Shown here: positions 6,779 through 13,836 of the stretch, in pieces
Layout of the letters: the number at the start of each line of letters is the position of its first letter
How positions within the stretch are numbered: position 1 is the stretch's first letter
Program-made: the position numbers and the translations under genes
Notes under the pieces: generated by a model
Databases searched by the model: none
Told to the model about the DNA's origin: nothing
What the model saw: the letters and a program-made list of their open reading frames with translations, nothing else
NCBI GenBank assembly: GCA_934232845.1
Contig: CAKQGD010000009.1
Span: forward strand, 1-41,277
Reading direction: 5' to 3'
Length of the DNA stretch: 41,277 bases
DNA from: an uncultured Oscillospiraceae bacterium
GTDB taxonomy: Bacteria > Bacillota > Clostridia > Oscillospirales > Ruminococcaceae

Positions 6779-7909
6779 TTAAATACGTATGGAAAGACGC
6801 TCTGAATAGCGGCGGCGGAATTCCTCATATCTGCCTTCGTCAAGAGCCCTTCGAATTTTTTCCATCAGGGTGTTGTAAAAATAGAGATTATGCATGACGG
6901 CAAGTCTCATTCCGAGCATTTCTCCCGCTTTCAGAAGGTGTCGGATGTAAGCACGGGAATGATTTTGGCAGGCCGGACAGCCGCAGCCGGGCTCAATGGG
7001 AAGCGAATCTGTCTGGTATTTGGCATTGTTCAGATTCCGAATGCCATCCCATGTAAAAACATGTCCATGACGGGCATTTCGGCTCGGCATTACGCAGTCA
7101 AACAGATCTACTCCGCGCCATACCCCTTCTATAATATTGGAGGGAGTGCCGACGCCCATCAGATAACGAATCTTTTCCGAGGGCATATACGGTTCCACCG
7201 TCTCGATAATACGGTACATTGTTTCGGTATCCTCACCGACGGCAAGACCGCCGATTGCATAGCCGTCAAGATCCAACTCCGCAATTTCTTTCATGTGCCG
7301 AATACGGAGGCCCTCATACGTAGCACCTTGATTAATGCCAAACAAAAGCTGGTGCGGATTGACTGCGCTGTCCGAGGCGTTGAGGCGATTCATCTCCGCC
7401 TTACAGCGTGCCAGCCAGCGCGTGGTGCGGGCAATTGATTTTTCCGCATATTCATAGGCAGCAGGATTTTCCACGCACTCATCAAAGGCCATTGCGATCG
7501 TGGAACCCAGTGCAGACTGGATCTGCATGCTTTCCTCGGGACCCATAAAAATACGTCTGCCGTCCACATGAGATTGAAATGTGACGCCTTCCTCCTTGAT
7601 TGTGCGCAGCGTAGCCAAAGAGAACACTTGAAATCCGCCGGAGTCCGTCAAAGTCGGGCCGTTCCATCCGGTAAATCCCTGTAATCCGCCGAGAGTTCGT
7701 ACCACCTGTTCACCGGGTCTGACGTGCAGATGATAGGTGTTGGACAGCATAATCTGGCATCGCACTGTCTCCAGATCATGTGCGGATAGGCCTCCTTTAA
7801 TTGCTGCGCTGGTTGCAACATTCATAAAGGCAGGGGTTTGAAACGTGCCGTGCACCGTTTCAAAAAATGCGCGGCGGGCCTTGCCTTCTGTTTTAATTAA
7901 ATGATACAT
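6779..7909 (-). CDS. tgt: tRNA-guanine transglycosylase (queuine/preQ1 tRNA-ribosyltransferase)
   Basis: 376 residues, the usual bacterial length. Bacterial Tgt exchanges guanine-34 of GUN-anticodon tRNAs for preQ1. The TIM-barrel active-site segment TDSGGFQVFSL, the nucleophile region GVDLFDCVMPSRNARHG and the zinc site CGCPACQNHSRAYIRHL are all present. Start ATG 7909 follows AAGGAG. It lies 9 bp downstream of queA, whose product acts on the base Tgt inserts, so both are one transcription unit from the promoter at 9061-9089. Confidence 0.95.
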   Translation of the reverse strand: MYHLIKTEGKARRAFFETVHGTFQTPAFMNVATSAAIKGGLSAHDLETVRCQIMLSNTYHLHVRPGEQVVRTLGGLQGFTGWNGPTLTDSGGFQVFSLATLRTIKEEGVTFQSHVDGRRIFMGPEESMQIQSALGSTIAMAFDECVENPAAYEYAEKSIARTTRWLARCKAEMNRLNASDSAVNPHQLLFGINQGATYEGLRIRHMKEIAELDLDGYAIGGLAVGEDTETMYRIIETVEPYMPSEKIRYLMGVGTPSNIIEGVWRGVDLFDCVMPSRNARHGHVFTWDGIRNLNNAKYQTDSLPIEPGCGCPACQNHSRAYIRHLLKAGEMLGMRLAVMHNLYFYNTLMEKIRRALDEGRYEEFRRRYSERLSIRI

Positions 7910-7918
7910 ATAATCTCC

Positions 7919-8959
7919 TTACCGTTTTGAGTGATCGGCGATAAACATTGCGTCGCCAAAGCTGAAAAAGCGGTATTTCTTTTCGACAGCCTGTTTATAT
8001 GCGGCCATTGTATGCTCATATCCGGCAAATGCGGCGACAAGCATGATAAGCGTGCTTTCCGGAAGGTGAAAATTGGTGATTAGTCCGTCCAATACCGTAA
8101 ACGGCACGCCCGGATATAAAAAAATGCTTGTATATCCTTCGTACTCCCGAAGAGGAAGTCCCATTTGACCGCAGGCTTCCAATGTACGGCAGCTTGTTGT
8201 GCCGACTCCAATTACACGTCCGCCGTTTTTTTTGGTTTCATTGATTAGATCGGCCGTCTGCTGGGGCAGCCAAATGTGCTCGGAATGCATTTGATGATCC
8301 AAAATATCGTCCTCTTTCACCGGACGGAATGTGCCTAAGCCTACGTTAAGAGTAACGAATGCTGTTTTGACTCCTTTTTTTCTCAGATCGTCGAGCATTT
8401 CCGATGTAAAATGCAGACCCGCCGTCGGCGCCGCAGCGGAACCGGGTTCGCGCGAATATACGGTCTGATATCGTTCCGGATCCTTTAGTTTTTCTTTGAT
8501 ATAGGGCGGCAGAGGCGTCTGCCCAACTCGTTCAAGCGTTTCATAAAAAGGCCCTTCGCATTCGAAACGAACCAAACGGTTTCCGCCTTCTACGGTTTCA
8601 AGCACTTGTGCATGCAGAAGTCCGTCTCCAAAAGAAAATCGGGCTCCTGTTTTGGCACGCTTCCCCGGGCGGACAAGTACCTCCCAGACTTTTTGTTTCT
8701 TTTGCTCGAGCAGAAGAAATTCCATTGCGGATCCTGTCTTTTCAGAAATGCCGAGCAGACGCGCGGGCATCACGCGGGAGTCATTCATTACGAGAAGATC
8801 ACCCGGACGAAGATATTCTCCCAAGTCGGAAAAGATGCTGTCTCTCGTTTCGCCGTTTATCCGGTCAAACAGCATCAGACGGGACGCGTTGCGCGGCTCC
8901 ACAGGGGTCTGCGCAATCAGCTCTTCGGGAAGATCGTAATAAAAATCGCTTTTGAGCAT
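7919..8959 (-). CDS. queA: S-adenosylmethionine:tRNA ribosyltransferase-isomerase
   Basis: 346 residues. QueA transfers the ribosyl group of SAM to preQ1 in tRNA to make epoxyqueuosine. Family motifs include FYYDLPEELIAQTPVEPR near the N-terminus, SRVMPARL, GSAAAPTAGLHFT and LITNFHLPESTLIMLV. Start ATG 8959 is chosen because AAGGAG lies just upstream and the protein begins MLKSDFYYDLP, the family norm. The longer frame to 9016 was rejected. It is first in the queA-tgt-yajC unit. Confidence 0.95.
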   Translation of the reverse strand: MLKSDFYYDLPEELIAQTPVEPRNASRLMLFDRINGETRDSIFSDLGEYLRPGDLLVMNDSRVMPARLLGISEKTGSAMEFLLLEQKKQKVWEVLVRPGKRAKTGARFSFGDGLLHAQVLETVEGGNRLVRFECEGPFYETLERVGQTPLPPYIKEKLKDPERYQTVYSREPGSAAAPTAGLHFTSEMLDDLRKKGVKTAFVTLNVGLGTFRPVKEDDILDHQMHSEHIWLPQQTADLINETKKNGGRVIGVGTTSCRTLEACGQMGLPLREYEGYTSIFLYPGVPFTVLDGLITNFHLPESTLIMLVAAFAGYEHTMAAYKQAVEKKYRFFSFGDAMFIADHSKR

Positions 8960-9060
8960 GGATACGCTCCTTATTCGTTTGTTTTGATTGACAAAGTTTC
9001 GGCAGAATGTTACCATCTACACATAGCTTTTCGTGCAATGCGTCAAAGCCGACTGTTTTT

Positions 9061-9089
9061 ATTATATTGCAGCTTGTCTTGTATTTCAA
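9061..9089 (-). promoter_or_regulatory. Sigma-A promoter of queA-tgt-yajC
   Basis: On the minus strand TTGAAA (9089-9084), a 17-bp spacer and TATAAT (9066-9061) form a strong promoter. The start near 9054 leaves a leader of about 95 nt before queA. Confidence 0.8.
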
Positions 9090-9103
9090 CCGGATTTTTC
9101 TTT

Positions 9104-9133
9104 TTGACATGACGCTGTAAAGAACGGAATATA
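9104..9133 (+). promoter_or_regulatory. Possible promoter of asd
   Basis: TTGACA is perfect at 9104-9109. The -10 is poor: AATATA at 9128-9133 (18 bp) or TATACA at 9130-9135 (20 bp). Transcription would begin almost at the ribosome binding site GAGGAGG (9139-9145). It is divergent from the queA promoter. Confidence 0.35.
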
Positions 9134-9153
9134 CATTGAGGAGGCAGATAGAA

Positions 9154-10233
9154 ATGAAGAATTATCGTGTCGGTGTAATCGGTGCGACCGGAATGGTTGG
9201 TCAGCGATTCTTGCTTCTTTTAGAAAATCATCCTTGGTTTACGGTGACAGCATTGGCCGCATCTCCCCGTTCTGCGGGAAAACCCTATGAAGCTGCGGTG
9301 GAAGGCCGTTGGGCCATGACGGATCCCCTGCCGGAAAAGTTTAAAAAAATGCCTGTCTACGACGCGGTTGCAGACTTTGATACGATTGTATCAAAGGTGG
9401 ATTTTGTATTTTGCGCCGTTGACATGAAAAAAGACGAGATTCGGGCTCTTGAAGAGCGCTATGCAAAGGCAGAATGCCCTGTAATGTCCAATAATTCTGC
9501 GCATCGCGGCACACCCGATGTCCCCATGATTGTACCGGAGATCAACCCGGAACACGCGGAGATTGTAAATGCACAGCGCCGCCGGCTCGGCACGAAACGC
9601 GGCTTTGTCGCAGTGAAATCAAATTGTTCTCTGCAGTCTTATGTACCGGCTCTTCATCCCCTGCGGGAGTTTGGCATCGAAAAAGTACTTGTCTGTACCT
9701 ATCAGGCAATTTCCGGAGCCGGAAAAACTTTTGACCGCTGGCCCGAGATGATTGACAACGTCATTCCGTATATCGGCGGAGAGGAAGAAAAAAGCGAGCA
9801 GGAACCTTTGAAACTGTTTGGTCATGTAAAAAACGGCGTCATTGCTCCGGCTGAAAAACCCATGTTTACGGCACAGTGCCTGCGTGTACCCGTTTCTGAC
9901 GGACATATGGCGGCGGTCTTCGTTTCTTTTTCTAAAAAGCCGTCAATGGATGAGATTAAGGCACGTTGGGAAAACTTTGAAGGAGAACCGCAGCGTCTTG
10001 GCTTGCCGCTTGCACCGAAAAAATTTCTTCATTACTTTGAAGATCCATCCCGTCCCCAGACAAAACTTGATCGTGAATTGGAGCATGGAATGGCTGTATC
10101 AATCGGACGTCTGCGCCCTGATACACAGTACGACTATAAGTTTGTCTGCCTTTCGCATAATACCCTGCGCGGAGCAGCGGGCGGCGGAGTTCTGATGGCG
10201 GAGCTGTTTGCCCAAAAGGGATTTTTTGACTGA
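9154..10233 (+). CDS. asd: Aspartate-semialdehyde dehydrogenase, archaeal/fungal-type branch
   Basis: A 359-residue enzyme that reduces aspartyl phosphate to aspartate semialdehyde with NADPH, at the branch point to lysine/DAP, threonine and methionine. The N-terminal nucleotide loop VGVIGATGMVGQRF and the catalytic Cys158 (KSNCSLQSY) are visible. The motifs YQAISGAGK and IPYIGGEEEK and the length fit the TIGR00978-like branch found in archaea, fungi and some Clostridia rather than the common Firmicute form. Start ATG 9154 follows GAGGAGG by 8 nt. A TTG at 9136 would overlap that site and was rejected. It is followed by dapA and dapB, so its product probably feeds DAP synthesis. Confidence 0.9.
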   Translation: MKNYRVGVIGATGMVGQRFLLLLENHPWFTVTALAASPRSAGKPYEAAVEGRWAMTDPLPEKFKKMPVYDAVADFDTIVSKVDFVFCAVDMKKDEIRALEERYAKAECPVMSNNSAHRGTPDVPMIVPEINPEHAEIVNAQRRRLGTKRGFVAVKSNCSLQSYVPALHPLREFGIEKVLVCTYQAISGAGKTFDRWPEMIDNVIPYIGGEEEKSEQEPLKLFGHVKNGVIAPAEKPMFTAQCLRVPVSDGHMAAVFVSFSKKPSMDEIKARWENFEGEPQRLGLPLAPKKFLHYFEDPSRPQTKLDRELEHGMAVSIGRLRPDTQYDYKFVCLSHNTLRGAAGGGVLMAELFAQKGFFD

Positions 10234-10352
10234 TTTTATAAACCCTAAAAGCATTTTTAAACCGGCCATAGGAATCAAAAAGGTTTTACAACTTTATAAT
10301 ACGTCTGCCGTAAAGGCTGAAAGTACGCAATGATTACGAAGGCGGTGCTTTA

Positions 10353-11255
10353 ATGAAACCTGTCATCTTTCGAGGCTGCGGCTGTGCGCTGGTTACGCCT
10401 ATGACGCAGGAAGGAAAAATTCGTTACGATGTCTTTGAAAAATTGATCGAGTATCAGATCAAAAACCAAACGGCCGCCCTTATTGTCTGCGGCTCGACCG
10501 GAGAATCTGCCTCGCTCACAGATGTAGAATACGCGTCCTGTATTCGTTTCGCCGTAGAAACGTCTGCAGGACGCGTTCCTATTATCGCGGGAAGCGGCGG
10601 TCCCTCTACGTTAAAAACTATCGAGCGCAGCCGCATGGCAGAGGAACTCGGCGCGGACGCACTTTTGGTTGTGACTCCCGCTTACAGCCGCCCGCCTCAG
10701 GAAGGCTTGACGCGTCATTTTTCAGCTGTAGCGGATGCCGCAAACGTGCCCGTCGTGCTGTATAATGTTCCCTCACGGACGGCATGCAGCCTTGCTCCCG
10801 AGACACTTCGTATTCTTGCAGAGCATCCGCGCATTGCTGCGGTAAAGGAGGCCGACCGTGATCTCGGTTCTTTACTGAAAACCCGCTCTTTCTGCAAAGA
10901 TCTTCTTGCTGTTTACGCGGGAAATGACGATCTGATCGCGCCATGCTTTTCTCTTGGGGCGATTGGTGCCATCTCTGTAGCCGCAAATCTTTGTCCAAAG
11001 GAAATGGCCCTGCTTTGCCAAGCGGGACTTGATGGGGAGTTCTCCGTCTTAACAAAAAGGCAAATTGCGGTTTCTCCCCTGTTGGACGCTCTTTCCTGTG
11101 CGGTTAATCCAATCCCAATTAAAGAGGCTCTGAATCTTGCGGGGCTGCCCGTAGGTCCATGCAGGATACCGCTTACCCCCCTTAGCAGAGACCAAAGAAA
11201 TGTATTGTATGAAATGATTGAGAAGCTCGGCATAAGAAAGGAATGGTTTGAATAA
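10353..11255 (+). CDS. dapA: 4-hydroxy-tetrahydrodipicolinate synthase
   Basis: A 300-residue TIM-barrel aldolase that condenses pyruvate with aspartate semialdehyde, the first committed step to DAP and lysine. The Schiff-base lysine is K165 (IAAVKEAD) and the conserved Tyr is Y137 (VVLYNVPSRT). The substrate loop CGSTGESASL is at 46-55. Start ATG 10353 follows AAGGCGGTG. The 119-bp gap after asd contains a TATAAT at 10295-10300 without a good -35, so an internal promoter is possible but unproven. Its TAA overlaps the dapB initiation region. DapA-family neighbours such as NanA can look alike, but the setting with asd and dapB is decisive. Confidence 0.93.
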   Translation: MKPVIFRGCGCALVTPMTQEGKIRYDVFEKLIEYQIKNQTAALIVCGSTGESASLTDVEYASCIRFAVETSAGRVPIIAGSGGPSTLKTIERSRMAEELGADALLVVTPAYSRPPQEGLTRHFSAVADAANVPVVLYNVPSRTACSLAPETLRILAEHPRIAAVKEADRDLGSLLKTRSFCKDLLAVYAGNDDLIAPCFSLGAIGAISVAANLCPKEMALLCQAGLDGEFSVLTKRQIAVSPLLDALSCAVNPIPIKEALNLAGLPVGPCRIPLTPLSRDQRNVLYEMIEKLGIRKEWFE

Positions 11256-12001
11256 TTTCTCTTATTCTATCCGGCGCATGCGGAAAGATGGGAAATGAAG
11301 TCGCACAGGAGGTAAAAAGCGATCCGAATTTTACGATTCTTTGTGGTGTAGATGCACATCCAAACGAAAGCCTTCCTTTTCCGATCCATCCTGATTTTGA
11401 CTTCTGCCCTTCTTGCCAATGCGTGATCGATTTCTCCTCTCCGCAGCTGCTGCGCAGCCTTTTGGATTACGCACTGAAATCACATACACCGGTTGTGTTA
11501 GCCTCTACCGGTTATTCGATATCGGATGTGGAACTCATTCGCGCAGCCTCGGAGAAAATTCCTGTTTTCGTGTCGGAGAATCTTTCCCGCGGAATGCAAA
11601 AAATGCGAAAGCTTGTGAGGGAAGCTTCCTCACTTCCCTTGGAAGAGTTTGACACGGAGATTATCGAAGCGCACCATCGCGGCAAAAAGGATGCTCCATC
11701 CGGTACAGCCAAAATGCTTGCAAGAACAATCTGCCTTGCGCGCGACGGCGCTCCATGCCGCATTCTCTGCGGACGAAGGGAGGGATTCTCTCCCCGTTTG
11801 ACAGGTGATATCGGTGTATCAAGCGTGAGAGCGGGAGGAATATTCGGAGAACATACTGTTCTGTTTGCCTCTGAGGACGAGGTGCTTGAGGTTCGTCATA
11901 CGGCGTTATCACGCAGATGCTTTGCGAAAGGCGCTTTGGAGGCTGCCGCTTTCCTTGTCCGTCAGTCTTCGGGGCTTTTTTCAGAGCTTTCTAATCAATG
12001 A
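11252..12001 (+). CDS. dapB: 4-hydroxy-tetrahydrodipicolinate reductase with an abnormal start region
   Basis: The enzyme reduces the DapA product with NAD(P)H. The catalytic motif EAHHRGKKDAPSGTA and the Rossmann loop LSGACGKMG are intact. The first ATG within the clear homology, 11288, lies inside the dinucleotide-binding loop and would destroy it, so the true start is upstream. In that frame the bases at 11243-11257 read ATG GTT TGA ATA ATT, so the only upstream ATG is followed by a stop. I therefore place the start at ATA 11252 (249 aa, the normal length), 9 nt after AAAGGA (11237-11242). Initiation at ATT 11255, TGA read-through or a base error are alternatives. dapB overlaps the last 4 bases of dapA, suggesting coupling. 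Confidence 0.8.
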   Translation: MISLILSGACGKMGNEVAQEVKSDPNFTILCGVDAHPNESLPFPIHPDFDFCPSCQCVIDFSSPQLLRSLLDYALKSHTPVVLASTGYSISDVELIRAASEKIPVFVSENLSRGMQKMRKLVREASSLPLEEFDTEIIEAHHRGKKDAPSGTAKMLARTICLARDGAPCRILCGRREGFSPRLTGDIGVSSVRAGGIFGEHTVLFASEDEVLEVRHTALSRRCFAKGALEAAAFLVRQSSGLFSELSNQ

Positions 12002-12018
12002 GAATGCCCTCTATAAGG

Positions 12019-12058
12019 AAACAATCCTGTTCGAAATTTGCTTCGAACAGGATTGTTT
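12019..12058. terminator. Terminator hairpin between dapB and tdk
   Basis: AAACAATCCTGTTCGAA (12019-12035) and TTCGAACAGGATTGTTT (12042-12058) pair perfectly over 17 bp with a 6-nt loop. The T-runs are short on both strands. It probably serves dapB and the convergent cobalamin operon end together. Confidence 0.75.
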
Positions 12059-12081
12059 ATGTAAAGTAAAATACCTTTTCA

Positions 12082-12675
12082 TTATCGCTTTCTCACATAG
12101 CATAAGCGGCAGCGTGGTTCGTATGCCTCTGTATCTCCGATCAGAACAAGATCTCCTTCGGTGACGGGGTTGCCGTTCACCAGACGCTGCGTATACATCG
12201 CAGGCCGTCCGCAGCAGGCGCAGAAAGCGCTTTTCATTTCGATTTCATCCGAAAAGAGAAGTATTTCATCGAGATGTCCGAAAGGCTTTCCGAGAAAGTC
12301 AAGATTCAGTCCCGCTACAATGACATGCTTTCCATCTGAAACAAATTTTTCGACCAGAGCAACCAGTTCATGAGAAAAGAACTGTGCTTCGTCAAATGCC
12401 ACAATATCCGCATCGGCACAAATTTTATATACGGTGTCAAGATCTGCCTGTGAAAGGTTCTGTTCCAGACGGTGCGCCATAATGCGCAGCCCAATGCGGC
12501 TGACAACTTCATCTTCCGAATATCGGTTATCAAGTGCCGGTTTGTAAACCACAACTTTTTTTCCCTGATACTTTTGTGCCAACAGACAGCGCTTGATCAG
12601 CTCACCGCTTTTTTCCGAAAACATCGGTCCGATAATTGATGTTAAAAAACCGGCTTTCCCATCGTTATAGATCAT
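12082..12675 (-). CDS. tdk: Thymidine kinase, TK1 type, with unusual P-loop
   Basis: A 197-residue type II thymidine kinase (thymidine plus ATP to dTMP). The catalytic E96 (VAFDEAQFF) and the zinc Cys pairs (CACCG and CRLCYV) are intact. The P-loop, residues 16-23, reads GPMFSEKS where the family has GPMFSGKS: Glu21 replaces the Walker A glycine and the following Glu is Gly, as if the two were exchanged. Start ATG 12675 is set by GGAGGAA 8 nt upstream and overlaps the preceding 71-codon ORF as ATGA. It is the last gene of the cobalamin operon, with no obvious metabolic link beyond nucleotide salvage. Confidence 0.85.
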   Translation of the reverse strand: MIYNDGKAGFLTSIIGPMFSEKSGELIKRCLLAQKYQGKKVVVYKPALDNRYSEDEVVSRIGLRIMAHRLEQNLSQADLDTVYKICADADIVAFDEAQFFSHELVALVEKFVSDGKHVIVAGLNLDFLGKPFGHLDEILLFSDEIEMKSAFCACCGRPAMYTQRLVNGNPVTEGDLVLIGDTEAYEPRCRLCYVRKR

Positions 12676-12887
12676 AACGGAAATTCCTCCGAAATTTGTT
12701 TTAAACTGTCCCAACCGGATTGAACCGGAAAAGCTTTTTCTCTTTGGCAGATCAAATAATTATATTTCAAATATAAGGCCATGGCTCGCTTTTTTGTCTT
12801 CTCTTTATACACCAAAAAGACGGCTGAAGTGCGGCTGCCATTATGATTTTCAAGCGCGCGCCAAAAGGAGCTTTTCTCTCTTTTCAT
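12672..12887 (-). CDS. Unknown small basic protein, 71 aa, translationally coupled
   Basis: I do not recognise this product. It begins MKREKSSFWRALENHNGSRT, is rich in Lys/Arg and aromatic residues, has two Cys-free halves around a single Cys (YLICQREK) and no signal or membrane segment. Both ends overlap neighbours by exactly four bases: ATGA at 12887-12884 with the phosphatase-like gene and ATGA at 12675-12672 with tdk. Its last codons contain the tdk ribosome binding site. Such packing supports a real, coupled gene. Its position suggests a role with one neighbour, but no function can be claimed. Confidence 0.6.
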   Translation of the reverse strand: MKREKSSFWRALENHNGSRTSAVFLVYKEKTKKRAMALYLKYNYLICQREKAFPVQSGWDSLKQISEEFPL

Positions 12888-13834
12888 TTTGAGGTGTATG
12901 AGAAACTGAAATTCGTAAAGTATGGCTGAAGGCCTGCAAGATGCGCTCCGGTTTTGGGATCGGTTCCGTGATCGCCAACGACTATAATCTCATGTCCGGA
13001 TTTTAAAAGAGAAGGAATCACCAATTTATCTATTTTGCGGAGAAACGCTCTCTTTTCTTCCGCGTCCTTTCGATGTGCCGCTTCATCTGCCCCATTGATA
13101 TGAAGAAGTACAAAAGGATATTGCTCGGCTGCTTTTAACGCGGTTGATGCCTTTGATGCAAGATTTGTATCCACATCGCCGGTTGCACCGTCCGCAGGTA
13201 TGAAATCCATCTTTAACAGACGCGAGATTCCCTTGACGACAGAGGCCTTACAGACAACCGCAGCCTTTTTCGGAAACGGAGATACTTCGGAGGGCGCAGA
13301 CTGCCCCCATGGAATCAGACACTTGTTCTCGCTCATCCAGCGGTCAAAGCAGCGCTCAAGTTCACGGCATCCCTTCGGCCGATAAGATAATGCAAAATTT
13401 CCCGCACAGTCATAGGGAGGATACGTTGTGACGGTATCGACCGCAAAAGCAAGCTCTGGAAAAATCAAAACAGCCTTATACTGATCGATACGATAATACC
13501 GATATGCGTCGCTGTTCGGGACAGGCAGATGATCCGGCCCTGCGACGGGTGTGCCGCAGCGGCCTGCCTCGTCTATGGAGAACCAACTGCCCCGCAGAAT
13601 CAGGTCATCGTGTCCGACAGGAATTTCTTCCGCCAATGCTTCGGCGTAGCCGCGAAGATTCTGAGGAATTTTCTCTGTGCCCAGAAGATGAAGAATACAG
13701 TTCAGGCTTTCCGGAGAGTTTCCCTTCGTCGTGTCAACGTATCCGGAAAGCATCATGGAAGACAGATTAAAATATTCTTTTTCCGAAAAAAGCGGATCTG
13801 TCATTCCGTCTATGATACAAAGAATCCGGCTCAT
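12884..13834 (-). CDS. Alkaline-phosphatase-superfamily protein related to ApgM phosphoglycerate mutase
   Basis: A 316-residue protein. Metal-site motifs of the superfamily are visible in order: D9 (CIIDGMTD), a candidate nucleophile S43 (SPESLNCILHLLG, aligning with the PGSDTAHLALLG block of archaeal-type mutases), NGADEAAHRKD, and VVGDHGTDPKTGAHL. It lacks much of the length of a full ApgM (about 400 aa). It lies 2 bp after cbiP inside the cobalamin operon. Cobalamin synthesis needs a phosphatase for alpha-ribazole phosphate or cobalamin phosphate, and no CobC-like histidine phosphatase is seen in this window. A role in that step is therefore a reasonable inference, not a demonstrated function. 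A genuine mutase is the alternative. Confidence 0.7.
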   Translation of the reverse strand: MSRILCIIDGMTDPLFSEKEYFNLSSMMLSGYVDTTKGNSPESLNCILHLLGTEKIPQNLRGYAEALAEEIPVGHDDLILRGSWFSIDEAGRCGTPVAGPDHLPVPNSDAYRYYRIDQYKAVLIFPELAFAVDTVTTYPPYDCAGNFALSYRPKGCRELERCFDRWMSENKCLIPWGQSAPSEVSPFPKKAAVVCKASVVKGISRLLKMDFIPADGATGDVDTNLASKASTALKAAEQYPFVLLHINGADEAAHRKDAEEKRAFLRKIDKLVIPSLLKSGHEIIVVGDHGTDPKTGAHLAGLQPYFTNFSFSYTSK

Positions 13835-13836
13835 TC

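Noticed and set aside
6890..7438. Plus-strand open frame of 182 codons
   Set aside because: Antisense to tgt, whose motifs are complete; no independent start signal.
10618..11055. Minus-strand open frame of 145 codons
   Set aside because: Antisense to dapA and rich in Arg/Pro/Ser as expected from a shadow of a GC-biased gene.
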